Shown: positions 25,438 through 40,700, numbered from the stretch's first letter. The stretch: DNA of 64,000 nucleotides from Rhododendron vialii (GCF_030253575.1 NC_080557.1:37668001-37732000); one strand, 5' to 3'. The notes: a model not told the origin generated them from the letters alone. Translations and numbers: made by a program.

Positions 25438-28400
25438 AATATCCACATGCGTCACAGAGAGAGAGAGAGTTTAAATATCCACGTGTGATAACAAAATTAA
25501 TGTCGAAATTTGAAATGTTCCAATTTCCTTTTACACAAGCTTTTTGAACTTCAACCCCAATTTACCAAAGATACGCCTATAATCATTCCAATGCTTTACA
25601 GAGAATTACAAAAACCAACAACAAAAAACTACTTCTTAAGAGGCAAGGGAAAAACTACTATCCTGGTTATCGGACCCTCATGGTTTGCGGTGATCATGAA
25701 AGACTAGATTATTGATGCACTCCAAAACATTCACATGCAACCCAAAAATTTACGTTACATGCTTTCTGTACGAGAAAGTGACAGTGATCTCATGGAAGAC
25801 TTAATATTGTAGTTCCCCACAGGATGCTTTTTGACCCAACAGTTTTACGTTACATGCTTTCTGTATGAGAACGTGACAAGTGTCTCAAACTTTCTATTGC
25901 AGCTTCCCACAGGGTGCTCACAATAGTACCATTCTCTAGACAATGCAAAAGGGTACGCTTGTACTCTAGAAGTGGTAGCTTCCCAAATCCTGCCTTTGAT
26001 TTGCACAGGATTCCTCTTACACTGCTACTTGAATAAGAGCATATGCTAGATTCGCTCACCTTGTAGGCTTATCTAGATTATAGTGATTACTGAAATGACA
26101 ATACCAGTACAAGACATCAAATCCTCAATGGAACTATTGGCTTAGAGTATGATTGAAATCTCCAAAGTTTGACATATCAATTTGGGCAATTTTTTCCTCT
26201 AGCAGCATCAATCCGGATACAATCAACAAAGCACATGTTGATGTTGCAAATATTACCACCTGTCTATGTAGTATCATTGCTCTAGGATTCGCAATGTGTT
26301 CACAGGACTAGAAAGAAAAGGAACATGTAGCTTTTCAGGATAAACAAATATTTAGGTTTAAAACAAGGTGGAACATCTGAATAAGTTAAGTCGGGATTTC
26401 ACTATATTTCCCTCAAGAAGGGGTATCTCGTCTGAGCGCCCGCCGCCCACTAAGTAACTATTACCACTTTCTCCCAACATTAATGACTTAACACATCAGA
26501 TAGCACATTATATCGTAAGCCATTAATCAATGAATTTACTTGGTTTTAACGTAAGAAAAAAAGAGAGCTTGCTCGAGCATTTGAATATTATCGACGGGCT
26601 AGTAAGGCGGAGAGATACTTCTACGCAACCAGGTTTTCCCCCAAACCCAAAGGTATATAAAGGTATCAAATCTTCTGTAATTTCAACCCCACATGACATG
26701 TACATGACACTACTGGTAAATTCAAAAATTTCTCCACCATTTTCTAATTGAGAAGCAAGGATACAATAACCAAAAATGAATAGGGAAGCAAAATGCCTCT
26801 GCACCCATCTTGCAGTTAAGCAGGGATAGAAAGAGATACATACACTTTAGGCAACCTATCATGATTAAGGTACTGCCTAAAATTGCAGAACCTAGAGTAC
26901 AACCTCCCTTGACATAGCCAACGCTGTGAAGTGAAGTCCCACATCGCCTGGGTACCAAAGTAATATAAAGTATACAAGCGTGAGGGCACACTCACTTCAA
27001 TAACTAGCTGGTTGAGTTCTACCCAAGATCGTGCAACATTGTATCAGAGCTAGGTATCAAAGATGGGTAGGGTGCTGCTGAGTGAGCACTTACCAAAGTA
27101 ATATAAAGTATATAAGTGTGAGGGCACCCTATCTTCAATAGCTAGCTTTTGAGGTTGAGTTCTACCAAAGACCGGGCAACAACACCTCTCTCAAACCCTC
27201 CATTTTTGTCCTTACTACTTTCACTCAATGTGGAAGATTCCTGGAGGGACCAAAGCAATTGACATCTCCTTCTACTTCTCCTCTCCCTACCCTCTTCGTT
27301 CTTTCTAAGTAAGAAACTATATCTCCTCCCTCAACCCCCAAAAACAACAATGACTGCAGAAAAGAGATGGCAAGCGAGGGGGGCCTTCTTCCTTCCCCAC
27401 CAAAAGGTAAAAGCAACTGGCTCGAAAATCAAGGTATAGTAATGACCAAAAAGTTGTAAAAAGATTATTGGATTTGGATGGCATGTTCACCTGTATTTCT
27501 TAAGTTATAAGTGGATGGCATGTTCTAGTAACAGTTTAGGCAACTAATGATCATCCCACCACATGCTTTCGAAAAAAGAACGGAAGGGGAAGAAAATTAA
27601 AACATTTTGACGACTACCAAAAGATTATCCACATAATTTTGCAAGGGCTGAAGACTTTCCACCATGTGACCTCCGTTCAATGAGCATTGATACTTCAAAA
27701 TTTGATATAACCATCCACAGCAAGCACAATCCTCATAAGTTAACAAGGAAAGAATTGTTTATCTATGAATAATTTCAGACCCAAGACATTCTTAAACAGG
27801 TGGTTGGCACTTGAAGAATTTCTTGAAACAAGAGCACTGCATTTGCAGGCATTTACAAATGTGACACTGATTCCTTAACTTAAATGGTTGTTGGACTAAT
27901 TTTATTTTCCCACTTTAGTAATGCAAAAATTTGTGTTTGTCATTGAGGGGAAAACCCATAAAATCCAAATTTAAGAATTCCACGATCCAAAAGGTTCAAT
28001 TAATAGCGGCGCATACATTTCATTATGTTCCCCAGTTAACCGATACTGAAAAAATAAAGACCTAAAACAAAATAAAATAAAAATACAAAATCCACCATGT
28101 CAACTTGTTCCAGCGGTGAAACATTAAAAAAAAAAATTTGCTTGCATTAATCTGCGTAAAATAACTTACAGGACAACGTAATTTGACAGGAATAGAATCG
28201 GCAACAATTTCTAGATCACTGTCACTATCTGCATTTTCAGTTGGAGTTCCACCACCAACACAACGGCGAACACGAGCAAGAGCATCTTCAAAGACCTCAC
28301 CATCTGACTCCTTGGGAATCAAGTTGAGAATCTAGACAACAAATGAAAAATGCCATAAGTACAAAAACATAACGGAACCAATAAATGGACATTGCCTCCA

Positions 28401-31400
28401 CCATCAAAGTGCACACAATGATAATGAAACGAACAGATGAATCTTACACAAAATAAAGTTAAAACAGAAGACGACCTCCAAAACTACAGATTTTTACTGA
28501 TAAATATGCAGACCTATAACCTTCCAATTAGAACATGTATACATGATGTCAGATCAAATATATCATCCAACACCATGATGGACACGAAATAAAACAGCCC
28601 AGTTCCAAGTACCAAACAATCAGGCTACACCTGCCAGCTGGATCTACAAAGCTTACCATAGTATCAGAAACAAGATCCAGAACCATCTGCCCTCAGAACT
28701 TTACTATCAGACGGGTTATATAACGGGTGTAAACTTCAAAATCTATGAAAGAGAAAGACACCAATTAACATTAAACAGAACAAGTCGAAAGAATCCAATT
28801 TGATTTTTAGTGCAGTCACCAGGAATACTTGGAGAATGCTCGTAAGTATCTTCGGTGTAAATTTGGTACTGCCTCGACCAGTTAGAGAGCTTTTTCTCTT
28901 CTTGGCAGTTGGCCCAAGGCATGCCTTGTTGATAGCTTCAGGAAGGCTTGGGAGTTAGTTCAGTTATGCTTGATGTTGTCTTTATGGACAGTGAGGACTA
29001 GGCAATCTTTCAGAACCTGAGAGCTTGTTATTTTGTTTGCAATGAACTGTGAGGAATGGTTGTGTTAACTTTTCAAGGAATTGCAAATCCCCGGAGACAT
29101 ACAGGAGCCAAACAGATTATCTAAGAAACTCTTAAGCACTTTTAAAAACCACCAAAAGTAAGACGTGCCAATAACAATAGATTGTACGTGATAGATAGCA
29201 ATTCCTATCACGTGCAATCTATTGATATTGGAGAATACTAGGTCAAATTGGAGAAGGCACAGGGTAATATTTGGAAAGAGTTAAAATACCTGCTGGACGG
29301 TACGCCGCTTTACAAGTCTCACGCCCAAACAAAACACTCGAGAATCACATCCTGTTAAGGAAATTTTGTTAATTCCTTCGCTGGTGCATGGTGTTATCTG
29401 ACAAAACAAGAAGGAAGCTAAGAAAACAATCAATGCTAACAAGAAATAAAAGCATCCAACCAAATGAAGTAAAATAGTCCAACAAATCCCCCATGCAAAG
29501 ATATAGAATAGATTACTGAAAACACATATTTCTTAAGAAAACAGTTAGGCTAGACTAAGCAACATAATATTTGGCAGCAACAAGAGAGGGGTTGGGGGGT
29601 AAGTGTTACTTAAGGTGGAGGAACTCACAACAGGGCCATCATCACGACCATTAGCCCCCAGCATTTGCGAGCCAGGTCTATTAATTGCCCGCACTGGAAT
29701 ACCTGTAGGATCACCAAAAAAACAAATCAAGAACAGATTATGGTAACCTAAAACAAAACTTGAATAATTGCAACAATGACTCACTTATATGTCTATGGAA
29801 AGACCATACAAGATCCAAAACACCGGATTGTTGGGGCAGTGACTATTGGAATTGGAAAGCTAGAACTAAGAGTAATCGTTGTTCAGCTTTTTAAGGGCCT
29901 TTCCTCAACCATGATACAGAGAATGGGAAGATGCTCTTAGACAGAACATGCAGAGGCGTGGTAGCCTATTGAGCTTGTCAGATAGATGCTTGTAGGCATG
30001 GACTGCATTGAGTCCCTTGTAAAAGCATTTGGCGGGTTAAATGGCTCAAAAGTGCTTTTCTCCATATGGACAGCTGCTTTCATAGCCATCTTGAGTCCTT
30101 GACAAGGTAGCCTTTGGACCAAGGGGCCAATTGATCCCTAACTGGCTTCCGTGGATAACCTCTTCTGCTTATAAGGTGAATTTGAGGGAGCAGCCTTGTT
30201 GCCTTTTGCCATGAATTAAGTTGTGGTAAGATTAAAGTAAGAAAATCCGTAGGTAAGATGTTCTAGATGGTAGAAGAAAATTCCAAAAAATTGCAGACAA
30301 AGGGGGGCTAAAATTGGCTCCCATTTCAAGAGGCACGCAGCTAATTTTAGATTTCATAGTTGTTGAAATGTTGAAGGGAGCTATTTATTAGTTTTCTTGA
30401 CGCCAAAAGACGAGTGAAAAGGCCGATTAAAAGAAAGGCTTCGGGCGGTTCGGCAAGCGATATTTACTCATTGTTTGGGGGCTATGAATAAGACATAAGG
30501 AATTGTATCTTGGGAGTTTTCAAATGGAAGGAATAATGGAAGAAAAGCTCATCCTGGCAAGGATTACAAAAACTCACGAAGGCAAGCTCACATTTCTATA
30601 TAACTCTCCAGCTCTACTGAAGGGAGCAAGTGTTCTTTTTCAAATTCTAATCGGTATTGTTTTGTAAGTTCTCATAGGCTTCCAAAATCCTGCAAACTCT
30701 ACCATGAATGAAGCTCAAGAATAGGTAACTATTGAGAGCAAGACTACTCTGGCCTAATTAAAAACAAAAGCACAAAATAAGCTCCACAACAATATACCCA
30801 TGGAGCATAATTACAGCCCATATCGAAATTCCAGAATCATCAATGACTAAAACCTAATGTTGATTAACAAAATTTCCACATAGTAACGTACTAAAACAAA
30901 TTAAATGCATAAGGTGGTCCTAAGTAGGCCCTGCGTAATTGCACTGTGGAAGGAAAACAAGGCTAAGAAACAGCAAAACAATGACCAAAAGCCAGTTTTA
31001 ACATAAAGATAAATAGAGGAATGAAGGCTTAAAAGTTCTAATTTGAGAAGCCTTAATTCTAACTTCAAACATGATCTAATCCACTAATAATCTGAGCAAC
31101 CTTTGAATCCCTTTGAAAGATCGCAATTCCGTTCCTGCCGAGTGCCAAATGAAGTATACCACCAAGGCTGCCCAAGCCAATTTCCTAACAACATTGTGCA
31201 ATCTTTACCATTAAACGTGCTACAAGCCCATTAATCAATGGTTGCCAAGGATGGAGAGTATAGGAAAGACAATACCACTCAGTAATCAGGGATCTGATCA
31301 TCCTAGACAGAATCTAGAATATGAGCAGTCGAAAAAGATTTCTAGTTACATTAGAGAATAGCAAATTTCAGTTAGACTGAGGAAGGCTGCTTAACTCTTT

Positions 31401-31748
31401 CAAAGTGGTAGTCTGATCCTCGAAGTGTGTTATGTGGATTCATAGGTTATTTGACAATTGGCAAGGGTAAATTTCTAGGTCATCTAGCAGAGTATACATG
31501 GTTGCACAGTGCACCCCCTTATGTAGCCCCCCACCTAATGCTTCCAATGAAGTTTACGACCATACAAAAGAACTTTTCATCAAACGAATTCTCTTGCTAT
31601 GCAGGATAACTTGCCATTTTCAAGAGGCTAAATGATTAGTAATACCGCAGAATCTCAAACAATATATAGAAATAAGGTACTTCAGTGAAAATATCACGAT
31701 TTAGTTTCCCAGCTTCCACAATTAAGAAACATGAGGCTACGAGAGAGC

Positions 31749-31796
<48 letters not shown>

Positions 31797-34700
31797 TAGC
31801 AAAGCATACCATTGACCTGTAGGTCTGCAAACTGCGGCCACTGCATCCTAAATGAAACCTTGTCGTTGAGAAGCATACACCACGCCTAGGTCATATTTGT
31901 TAATGAATCATTAAACCTCTCTAATCCCTGATAAATACTCCCTCGATCCCATAACTTTAAAGATTGGTGCGAAAGAGTACAAAAAATTATGCATGGAAGT
32001 GCTTTATTATTTATCCCATAAATGCCACGACTTTTCATAATGGACCAAAAATTATGGGGCGGAGGGAGTACTATATTTCGTGAGCCAGAGCATTTGCATA
32101 CCAACCAACCTGAACATCATACTCTTGTTTCGCCAACAATTCCTTGTCCACTCTTGAAAGTTGGAATGTTTTCTCAACGCTTTGCACTGGGTTTGTACTG
32201 AAAATTTTGTAGGGAAAGCAAATTATAATACAAGAAAAAAGGGCTCACACAAAACTTTACCAAACAATAAGAATATTATAAGCTTCAGGGAACAAGGGAA
32301 ATCCACTGATAATACTGCGGCTACTGCCTAATAGTAGATATAAGAATCAAGGCCTCTTTTAAGAATGCTTCAGGCCTATGTCGACAAAGCAATCGTCAAG
32401 CACTACAGATCCATGTTGGACAAACATCCACACATATCCTAAAAATCATGGCATAGTCATACCAATGATTAAATCCAAACAGAGGCTCTTTTACATTTAA
32501 GATTCTAAAGCATAACTTTCAATTTTTTTGGTAAAGAGGGATTTTATTACCAAAAATGAGACAAGAATACAAGAAACAAAGGGCATAACCCGGAAAAACC
32601 AGCAACCTACTGGGAAACTAGACAGGAACACCAAACTAAAAAAACAAGAGCCTAACTACAGTTAGTTACAAAATATGTTCTCAAATGTTACAAGCTCTAC
32701 ACAAAGCTCTATTAATAGTGCTACGACCATAATTCCACCAAGAAGATGCTCTTGTTGGAGGGCAAAGATTAAACCCGAGAAATGAAAATCTCATTTTCAT
32801 GCATATTCATGAAACAGGTAAAATTGCTTTATAGTTGCCCTTCTGTGAGCATGTGACGTCGCGCACTTGCTACATAGTTTCATGTAGCATGGCCATTACA
32901 TGTAGTGCTATAAATGAGTACCATGACTAATTTGGAATATCAAACACCACTTTATCCGGAAAAAAATACGTAAAATACAAGAGATGACCGTTTTGCCACC
33001 TCCACATGCCCATCAATTTTAGGTTTGATTGATAGGTCCAACCCCTAGATACGCAGCCCTTCAGCAGCCAAAACCCATACCGCCCTAGTTCATGAAACAT
33101 AGCGTAGAATGAAACTAATTTGGTGAATCTACATTCACTTAATGTTAAAGCAAGGTAAACATTACCATTTGCCAACTTCTCTTTCTGAAATAGGTAAATG
33201 ATAATGTATGACTTCCCACAAGAAAGTCATCATAACACGAAACTTGAAGTCTAAAAGACCGCGGATAAAGCTTTTCCCAGAAGCAAAACAAATCTACCAA
33301 AGTGAAGTTCATCCTTAAGCAAAATACAAACAACCAAAAGACATCTTAACACAGATAAGACGACATTTACACTTTATAGAGAGCACCTACATTATACTTG
33401 AAAGAAAAGAGTGGAGAAACAATATGCAAATGCATAAGCATTTATCATGCCCTTACCCATCCGTTGGAACATTTGTGGTGGTTAATTTAACAGGATACAA
33501 AGGATGAGTCACCGTTGTCCAAAAGCTGCATATCACAAAATAAATCAGAGAAGTGAAAACTTTGTAAGGCTATTTGAGTCAGGATTCAGGAGATTGGGAA
33601 AGATAGCTCAAAGTGGAGAATAGTTTATATACCACATTATCCGGACAAGTATTTTAGGTAGCAGGAGTGAGCACTAACAAAATTCCTAGTGGGCAACAGA
33701 ACTTTCGGTAACTTCTAATTTCGGGACTGAAAATACTCTAACTTCGAGCACAAGATTTAACAATATTAACTTTGGAGGATAATGGCCCACTTACTCGTGT
33801 CATAATGAACAATGACGAACAAATAGGACTGAGAAATTGCAAACAAGCCAAGTGAATGATTGGGAGGAGGAGGATTTGATGGTCTTGCTCTCTACTGTAT
33901 ATAGTACCCTTGGGATAGGAGAAGGGGGTGATGAGTTGCGCTGGGATCTTTCAAAATCAGGATCCTTTCAAGTGAAATCCTTTTATCTTTTTTTTTTGGT
34001 CAAACGGAAACTAAAATCCTTTTATCAAGTGCTTGGCGAGGACGGTGATTCAACCTTTCCGTGGTCTTCGATTTGGAAAACTAAGGCGCCATTGAAGGTG
34101 AGTTTTTTAGTGTGGTGTGTGGCCCAAGGCAAAATTCTTACGATCGATAATTTGATTAGAAGGCGGAAAATCATTATCAATTGGTGTTATATGTGTAAAA
34201 GGGATGCGGAGACGGTTGGCCATTTGCTCATTCATTGTGTGGTGGCGTGGGATCTTTGGGCATTGGTGTTTTCCTGGTTTGGGATACAATGGATTGTGTC
34301 TAGAAATGTCATGGAACTTCTTGTTGCTTGGAGGGGTGTTAGAATGGGTAAGAGAAGGAAGAGTTTGTGGGCCATGATTCTGCTTTGTTTAATGTAGGTC
34401 TTATGGCGTGAGAGAAATTCGAGAGTTTTTGAAGGGGTGGAAAAACCTCTATCTAGGATAAAAAAAAATTTGGTGAATAACTTGTACAGTTGGTACAAGG
34501 GAGATTGTTTTCCATCCCTTGACCAATTCTTAGATTGGTTTGAGCTTTACTATTCTCTCGGCATTGTATAGGGCCTTTTTGTTATGTGGCCTTCTCTTGT
34601 ATATGGGTGGCATTCCCTTGATGCCGCCTTCTAAATACAACTATTTATTTATCAAAAAAAAAAAAAAAAACAAGCCAAAGAGTACTTATGAGCCTTCTCA

Positions 34701-37700
34701 AAGAAGAAGGATACAAATCCTAAATTACAGAAAACCAAAAAAGATGGAAACGTAGATGAGAGAAACCACAATATTAGCATTTTCAAAGAATAAAGAAAAT
34801 AGCATGTTGATCTATTATTTTCATTAAGAAAAGCCATTAATAGAGTGAAGATTTGAGAAATAAAATGGAAATAAACCGAATCAGAAACTACTAGCAGGGG
34901 AAAAAGTAGTGCCAGTAAGACAAAAATCAGGATCTGAACAAAACCCATAACAGAAGCAAGAGTTAAAATATCTAGTACCAAACAAGTAAAAAAGCTCTCT
35001 CAAAAATCATGAAACATGCATTTAAATCCAGTTCAAGGCATAAGAGAGGAAAAAACAATGGTATCACATACGGATCTGCCCGACGGAGTCTACAGATTTC
35101 ACAAAAGAAAATCTCAGGAGGAGCTGGTAGAACACCATCTGTAGGTTTCTCAGGAATAATAACACAACCAACATGCTGCCACACATGGCACTTCTGATCC
35201 TCGCACTGCACAATGAAGTAACTTTTTTAAGTAATAAAGTGAAGAGAGGGCAAGGCCTAGAGTACTAGTCAATACAAAAGATAATCACAAATTTTGTATT
35301 TCTGTGCATTACAGGACGTCGAAAAGGTCAACTCCCAACAAATCCAGTTGTGAATCTTCTAAAATTCATGCAGCACTAAAAGGTGAAAGGACTCATGAAG
35401 GAGAAAATTCTCTTCTGTATTAGGCACAAAGAATTCAGAAGATTTCTAAATTGTTCAACTAAAAGAAAGCGAAGTACTGGTCTTTTCACAATAGTACAGT
35501 AGTACCTCTACATTCCGTTAGGGCTTTGTATAATCATGCAACTGAATGTACAGTAGCAGCTGCTATTCAACTGATGCACAAAAGGTTACCGAACAAGCCA
35601 GGTAATACTTAAAAGACACAATGCACAAGGCAACTGGGAAGAGGCCATCAGAGAAAACATTGCATGCTTGGTGCACAGAGCTTCACTAACTGTTGAGAGC
35701 AATAGCACAAAAATGTAGGTCTTTTTGCTTTGGCCAGTGTTATTATATTGTGTTAACGAAAATTTGATAAGTGATGCTTTTGTCCTTAATTTAGGATGGG
35801 TAAGTACTTGCCAAGGGGTAAATACTGAGACATGGGCAACATATTAGTTTCGCTTATAAGTAGTACATGAACAGATGTACTTCAAGTCATAATGTGAAAA
35901 TATTGAGCAGTCTGAAGCCAAAGCTCAAGAACACTGGCATACTAGAATGCCTTTCCCAAAATGTTCCATGTAATTGTGCTTTCCTACCGACACTTGTAGA
36001 ATGCCTATCCCTAAATGTTCCATGTAATTGTGCCTTCCTTCTGACTACTAAACTAGCTAGCTTTCTTATTCCACTTTCCATTCACAAAATAGCAAAAGGA
36101 ATTAAGTCAGTCATATAACATAAACTGAACTATACTCAATCCCTAGAAGAAATCCAAAACCTAAGAGGTAAATTTAATCCTATTCCCCCAAGAATACATC
36201 TTTACAGGGCTCTGACAACCTGATCACTGCACACACAGAACATTTACCAACGCAACAGTAGGGGTGATAAACGAGCCAAGTGGGTAGTTGATCAAGCTTG
36301 GTTTGATAACTTAACAAGCTTCAAAAATATGTTCAAGCTTAGCTTGACTATAAGACGAGCCAATCGCTAACAAGCTTTAATCAAGCCAAACACGAGCTGA
36401 TCTCAAGTAGCTTGAATTTTTTATACACAATAAGCGGAACGAGCCGAGTGGTAACCTGTTCAAGCCAAGCTTGAAATCTTAACGAGCTTCAAAAAAATGT
36501 TCAAGCTTAGTTTGTTAATGTAGAAAACCAATCTTGAACAAGCTTTTAATGAACAAACATGAGCTCAGACTCGAGAAGCTTGGTTCTTTTAGCAGCCCTG
36601 TGTAACATAATAATACCTAATCATGCTAGGAAAAAGCACAATTTCGAATGATGACAAAAAGACCAACGGAACTTTCTTCAAACAATTCAAAACTGCTTTG
36701 TTAGTTACTCCCTATCAAATTTATGTTAGTAAATTTCCATGCAGTACTGATCAAGGACTGCAGTGCAGATTAGTATGAGCAGAAGACAAGTAGAAGTAAA
36801 GGCAAATAATAATCCTTTTATCCAGTTGAGAGTATTTCAAGACCAAAAAACATTAATACTTATTATGAGAAGCACCTAAAATGGCATCAGATTATGGCCA
36901 AAGCTGAGATAGTGCTGCAGAGAATAACTCATAGCTAACCTACACTAGTTGGTGGAAATCTAAAAAACACATCAACAAAACAATAGCACAGAACTATTAC
37001 ACAGAAGGAGAGAGAGAGAATCTCATTCACTTGTGCACTTAATGTTGCATATTAGCAGATACCTCATACCCCAGTGACATGACATGACAGACCCACAACT
37101 AGGGGAGACAGAATAAAAAGCGCTAATCCTGATGTATGAGCTTGGAATAGAGAAGCCCCACCGCAATGGGAACTATTATGCTTGAGAATATCCCTTTCAA
37201 AAGACAATATAATACAATTATGCTAGAATATAAGCAATAAAAACTACTGCACAAAATACAACAAAGGTAATCCACATAATGACATATAAAACATCCTTTC
37301 GGTTAGTAATACATATCCTTGCAAGGAGGCCTTCTGGCACTTCGTTAGTTCATTATATTGGCATTCAAAATGCATGTCATTTTTTAATACACATTCACAG
37401 GTAAGAAGACCAAACTCAGCAACACACTCCCGGAAATTCTGAAACAACACTACTAACCTTAAAAATGAACAGATATAAGCATACAAGGAATGCAAACTCT
37501 TGCAGAGGACGTAAAGAAGATAGAGTATTAAAGAAGAGATGAGACTTCAGAGAGAGAAACTTATACAGAAGCTAAAAGTCATCCGTCTGACCTTGATCAT
37601 TGAATCAGTTTGCAATGAACTTCCACAAGGACAACGGATCTTATCAACTTCATGAGAATCGTCAATTTCAACCTTGACACCTGTATTACAGCTGCCTGAC

Positions 37701-40700
37701 ACACCCGGTCCTTTAGATGCTAATTCAGTAGCCCCAGAAACCTGCATTTTTCTGAAGAGACGGAAATGTGCAAAAGTTGAGGTAACCGAATTTTGAGGCC
37801 ACCAATGTCATTATGAAATAACAATATAGTACACGACCACAATAAAAGTTCAATACCACATGCAGAAAAAAAAAAACTGTGTATCCAATCAACCAAAGTA
37901 ATGATCTGAAAATGTAAAAATACAACAGAAAAACAAACACCTGTAAGTGTCATCTACTAGTTTTGCTAAATCTTCCTTCCCAACGGCGTATTTCTTTGCC
38001 CACATACCAGGAACTGCACCAAAATAGACAAAGCAATCACAACTTCTTTGCACAGTCATAAAAAAAAGACCAATCGGAGAGGAAAGAAGTCCCCTTGGGA
38101 GTTCAAACATTTTGGTCAAACTCTGAAGGATGCCCTAAATGTATAAATCTGCCTTAAAATACACCATCGAACATACCCACAATCTGAATTTCAAAGAGAT
38201 GGACAAGATTGATTCCCATTCCTCGCCTTGTCTAGTAACTCCCTCAAGGTAAACTCTTTCGTTTAATTTAGGAATGATTTTTGCTTAAGGTAGTTCAAGA
38301 TACTAAAATGACAAGACCACCATGTCTGTATCAAATAACAAGGTTTTGAGATAAAAACATAAAATGTGACTTTCTCTTATAAAATAGGCTTGCACAAGCA
38401 AGACCTACTTTTGAAGTTATGGAAAACCTGGGAAGCACGAATAGAAACAGCAATGACAAGAAATAACTCATGGAATAAGTATTCTCATCTCAGCAACATT
38501 GACCAACTAATTCGAAGATGATGAGAAACAAGGATATTACCTAAAAAGGAAGTTCCTTATTTACAGAATTTTGCAAAACTAAATGGTAAACACTTGGGCG
38601 CACTTAATAATGAAAAGGGGAAGTAAATAACCACTGGACTAGACATCACTTTATCTGTCATATTCGAGGGGTAAAAGCAACCAAATGAAACAGCACCAAG
38701 TACCTTGTTCATCAGAAAGAATGGCTACTATTCGATCTACAAGGTCCTGCAGAATTCAATTATAAACCAATCAGAACTCATTGGTACTCCAACTATAAAA
38801 AAGATAATGAAGTAGTTATGATGAAAAAACATAGTAAAGGTCTACAAGGTCCTGCAGAATTCACCTATACACAAATCAGACCCATTTACCTTTCGTGATA
38901 ATCCAACTTAAAAGTCATAAATATGAAGCAAGCCATGTAAAATTAGCAGCAGTTTAAGACAAATGAAAGTAAACAAATTTCCATGTGAAAAATAAAAGTA
39001 GCCTCCAAGTCCTAGAATAGTATATCAATTCTCAGACAGCTTGCCCATTGCATCATGCTGTGGATGGTCAAATTAGCTTCAGATATTATTTATCTAAAGG
39101 CCACTTTAGCAAACTCTGAATTCGAAGTACAGACTTCAGCACAGTTTTAGTCGGAAAAAGTTCTCCATCATTATAGGCTGATTTAGTAGCCACAAGCATG
39201 ACCAAGTCTGCATAATGCAGATGGATACTATGTATTTATAACTGGGTCAGCCAGACAAGAATGCAGTTATCGGCAACGTGGTTAGTCGGGCAGAAAATGC
39301 AACACCAGCAAAGCAAGCCAATTGTAGAGAGCACCATGGCATCCAGCCTCTGTGGAAGGTGTGCGACACCAGGAATATTTGAATTGAAAATGTTTCACAA
39401 ATAAGAGGGTGCTTGCAATATGAAGGCACGCAACTTCCGATAATGAGAAGTAATGAATTCACAACCCGTGGTTGCCGTGGCAACCCAACAGGTCCAGAAC
39501 CATGGTTAGCCTAACAAAGCTAGGAGGACAAGCTTGCCAGGTCTATAAACAGAAGGTAAAGCCAATAATGGAAAGATACACATCATCTGAAGCTCTGTAA
39601 GCTACACTATACAATGAAGTAATTAGGTGGTGTTCCAAATGAATAGTAAAAAGAACTTTTAGAAAAAGAAGGTTTTTCAAGCTCAAATATAATGAAAATG
39701 AAAAATAATTTTTAATTTTTTTTGCACAGTTTAAAAGATCTCAATGAGATCTATCAAACAAGATCCATATTGGTAGGAAAATTATTTGCGTAAACACATC
39801 ATTTTTGAGCTTGAAAAACCTTCTTTTTCTAAAAGTTCTTTTTACTATTCATTTGGAACAACACCTTAGTCATTCAAGATTACTGGAAGATCAACAAAGT
39901 TCTGAACAGTGAATTCCTGTTGCTGCAAACCGTCTCTGGCCAATCCCAATTCACCGGAAAGAAGATTTATCAAATTTAACACCGCTACCCACGCGAAACG
40001 AAGATGGGCAATTTTAATGCCATCCACCATCTTTCCTATGCACATAGAATTTTACTCAAAGAGACAACAAGAAATACTGATAGGAGATGTTACAACTTCA
40101 GAAAATGAAGAGTTACATACATATCTCTGAAAACAGCAGTTAGAGAATGCTAAGTGAAGAGGGAATGGGCGATGGGAGCAAAAGATTTTGCCAATGAATG
40201 TTTGAATGAAATGCCCAATCATTTACAAGTGCAGAACAAGGACCAAACAAATGGCTGACGAAGTCGCAAAATGATAAAAAAAACAATAAACCCAAACATG
40301 GACAGCGGATAATGTACAGTGGACAAGAGAACCCATAAGGGTTGTCTTCGCAATCAGAGCATACAAAATAAGGAATTTCATAATATGTTGAGCCATTGAT
40401 AGAACCAGACAACAATTATAAAAGATATTGTCCATCCAAAAATGGTTCTATATTCGTTAAAGTGATGCTTCGTAGAATGAAGCGAAAATGAAGCACAATA
40501 TAACTAACAAACCAATCGCAACAAAAATGGGATTTCTTTAGAAGTAAAATTGAAACAACTGGGAACAAGCAAATATCATTGAGCCAATTATCAAAGTAGC
40601 AGATGATGCAGTTACAACAATTGAGTTGTCATGAAAGGTCAACAACCAATCACGGCCATTCATGCAAGCTAATGAACCACAGGAACTATAACCAAATCTC

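Noticed and set aside
25285-25547. Arg/Glu-repeat proteins
   Set aside because: They are translations of a GA microsatellite in a SIZ1 intron.
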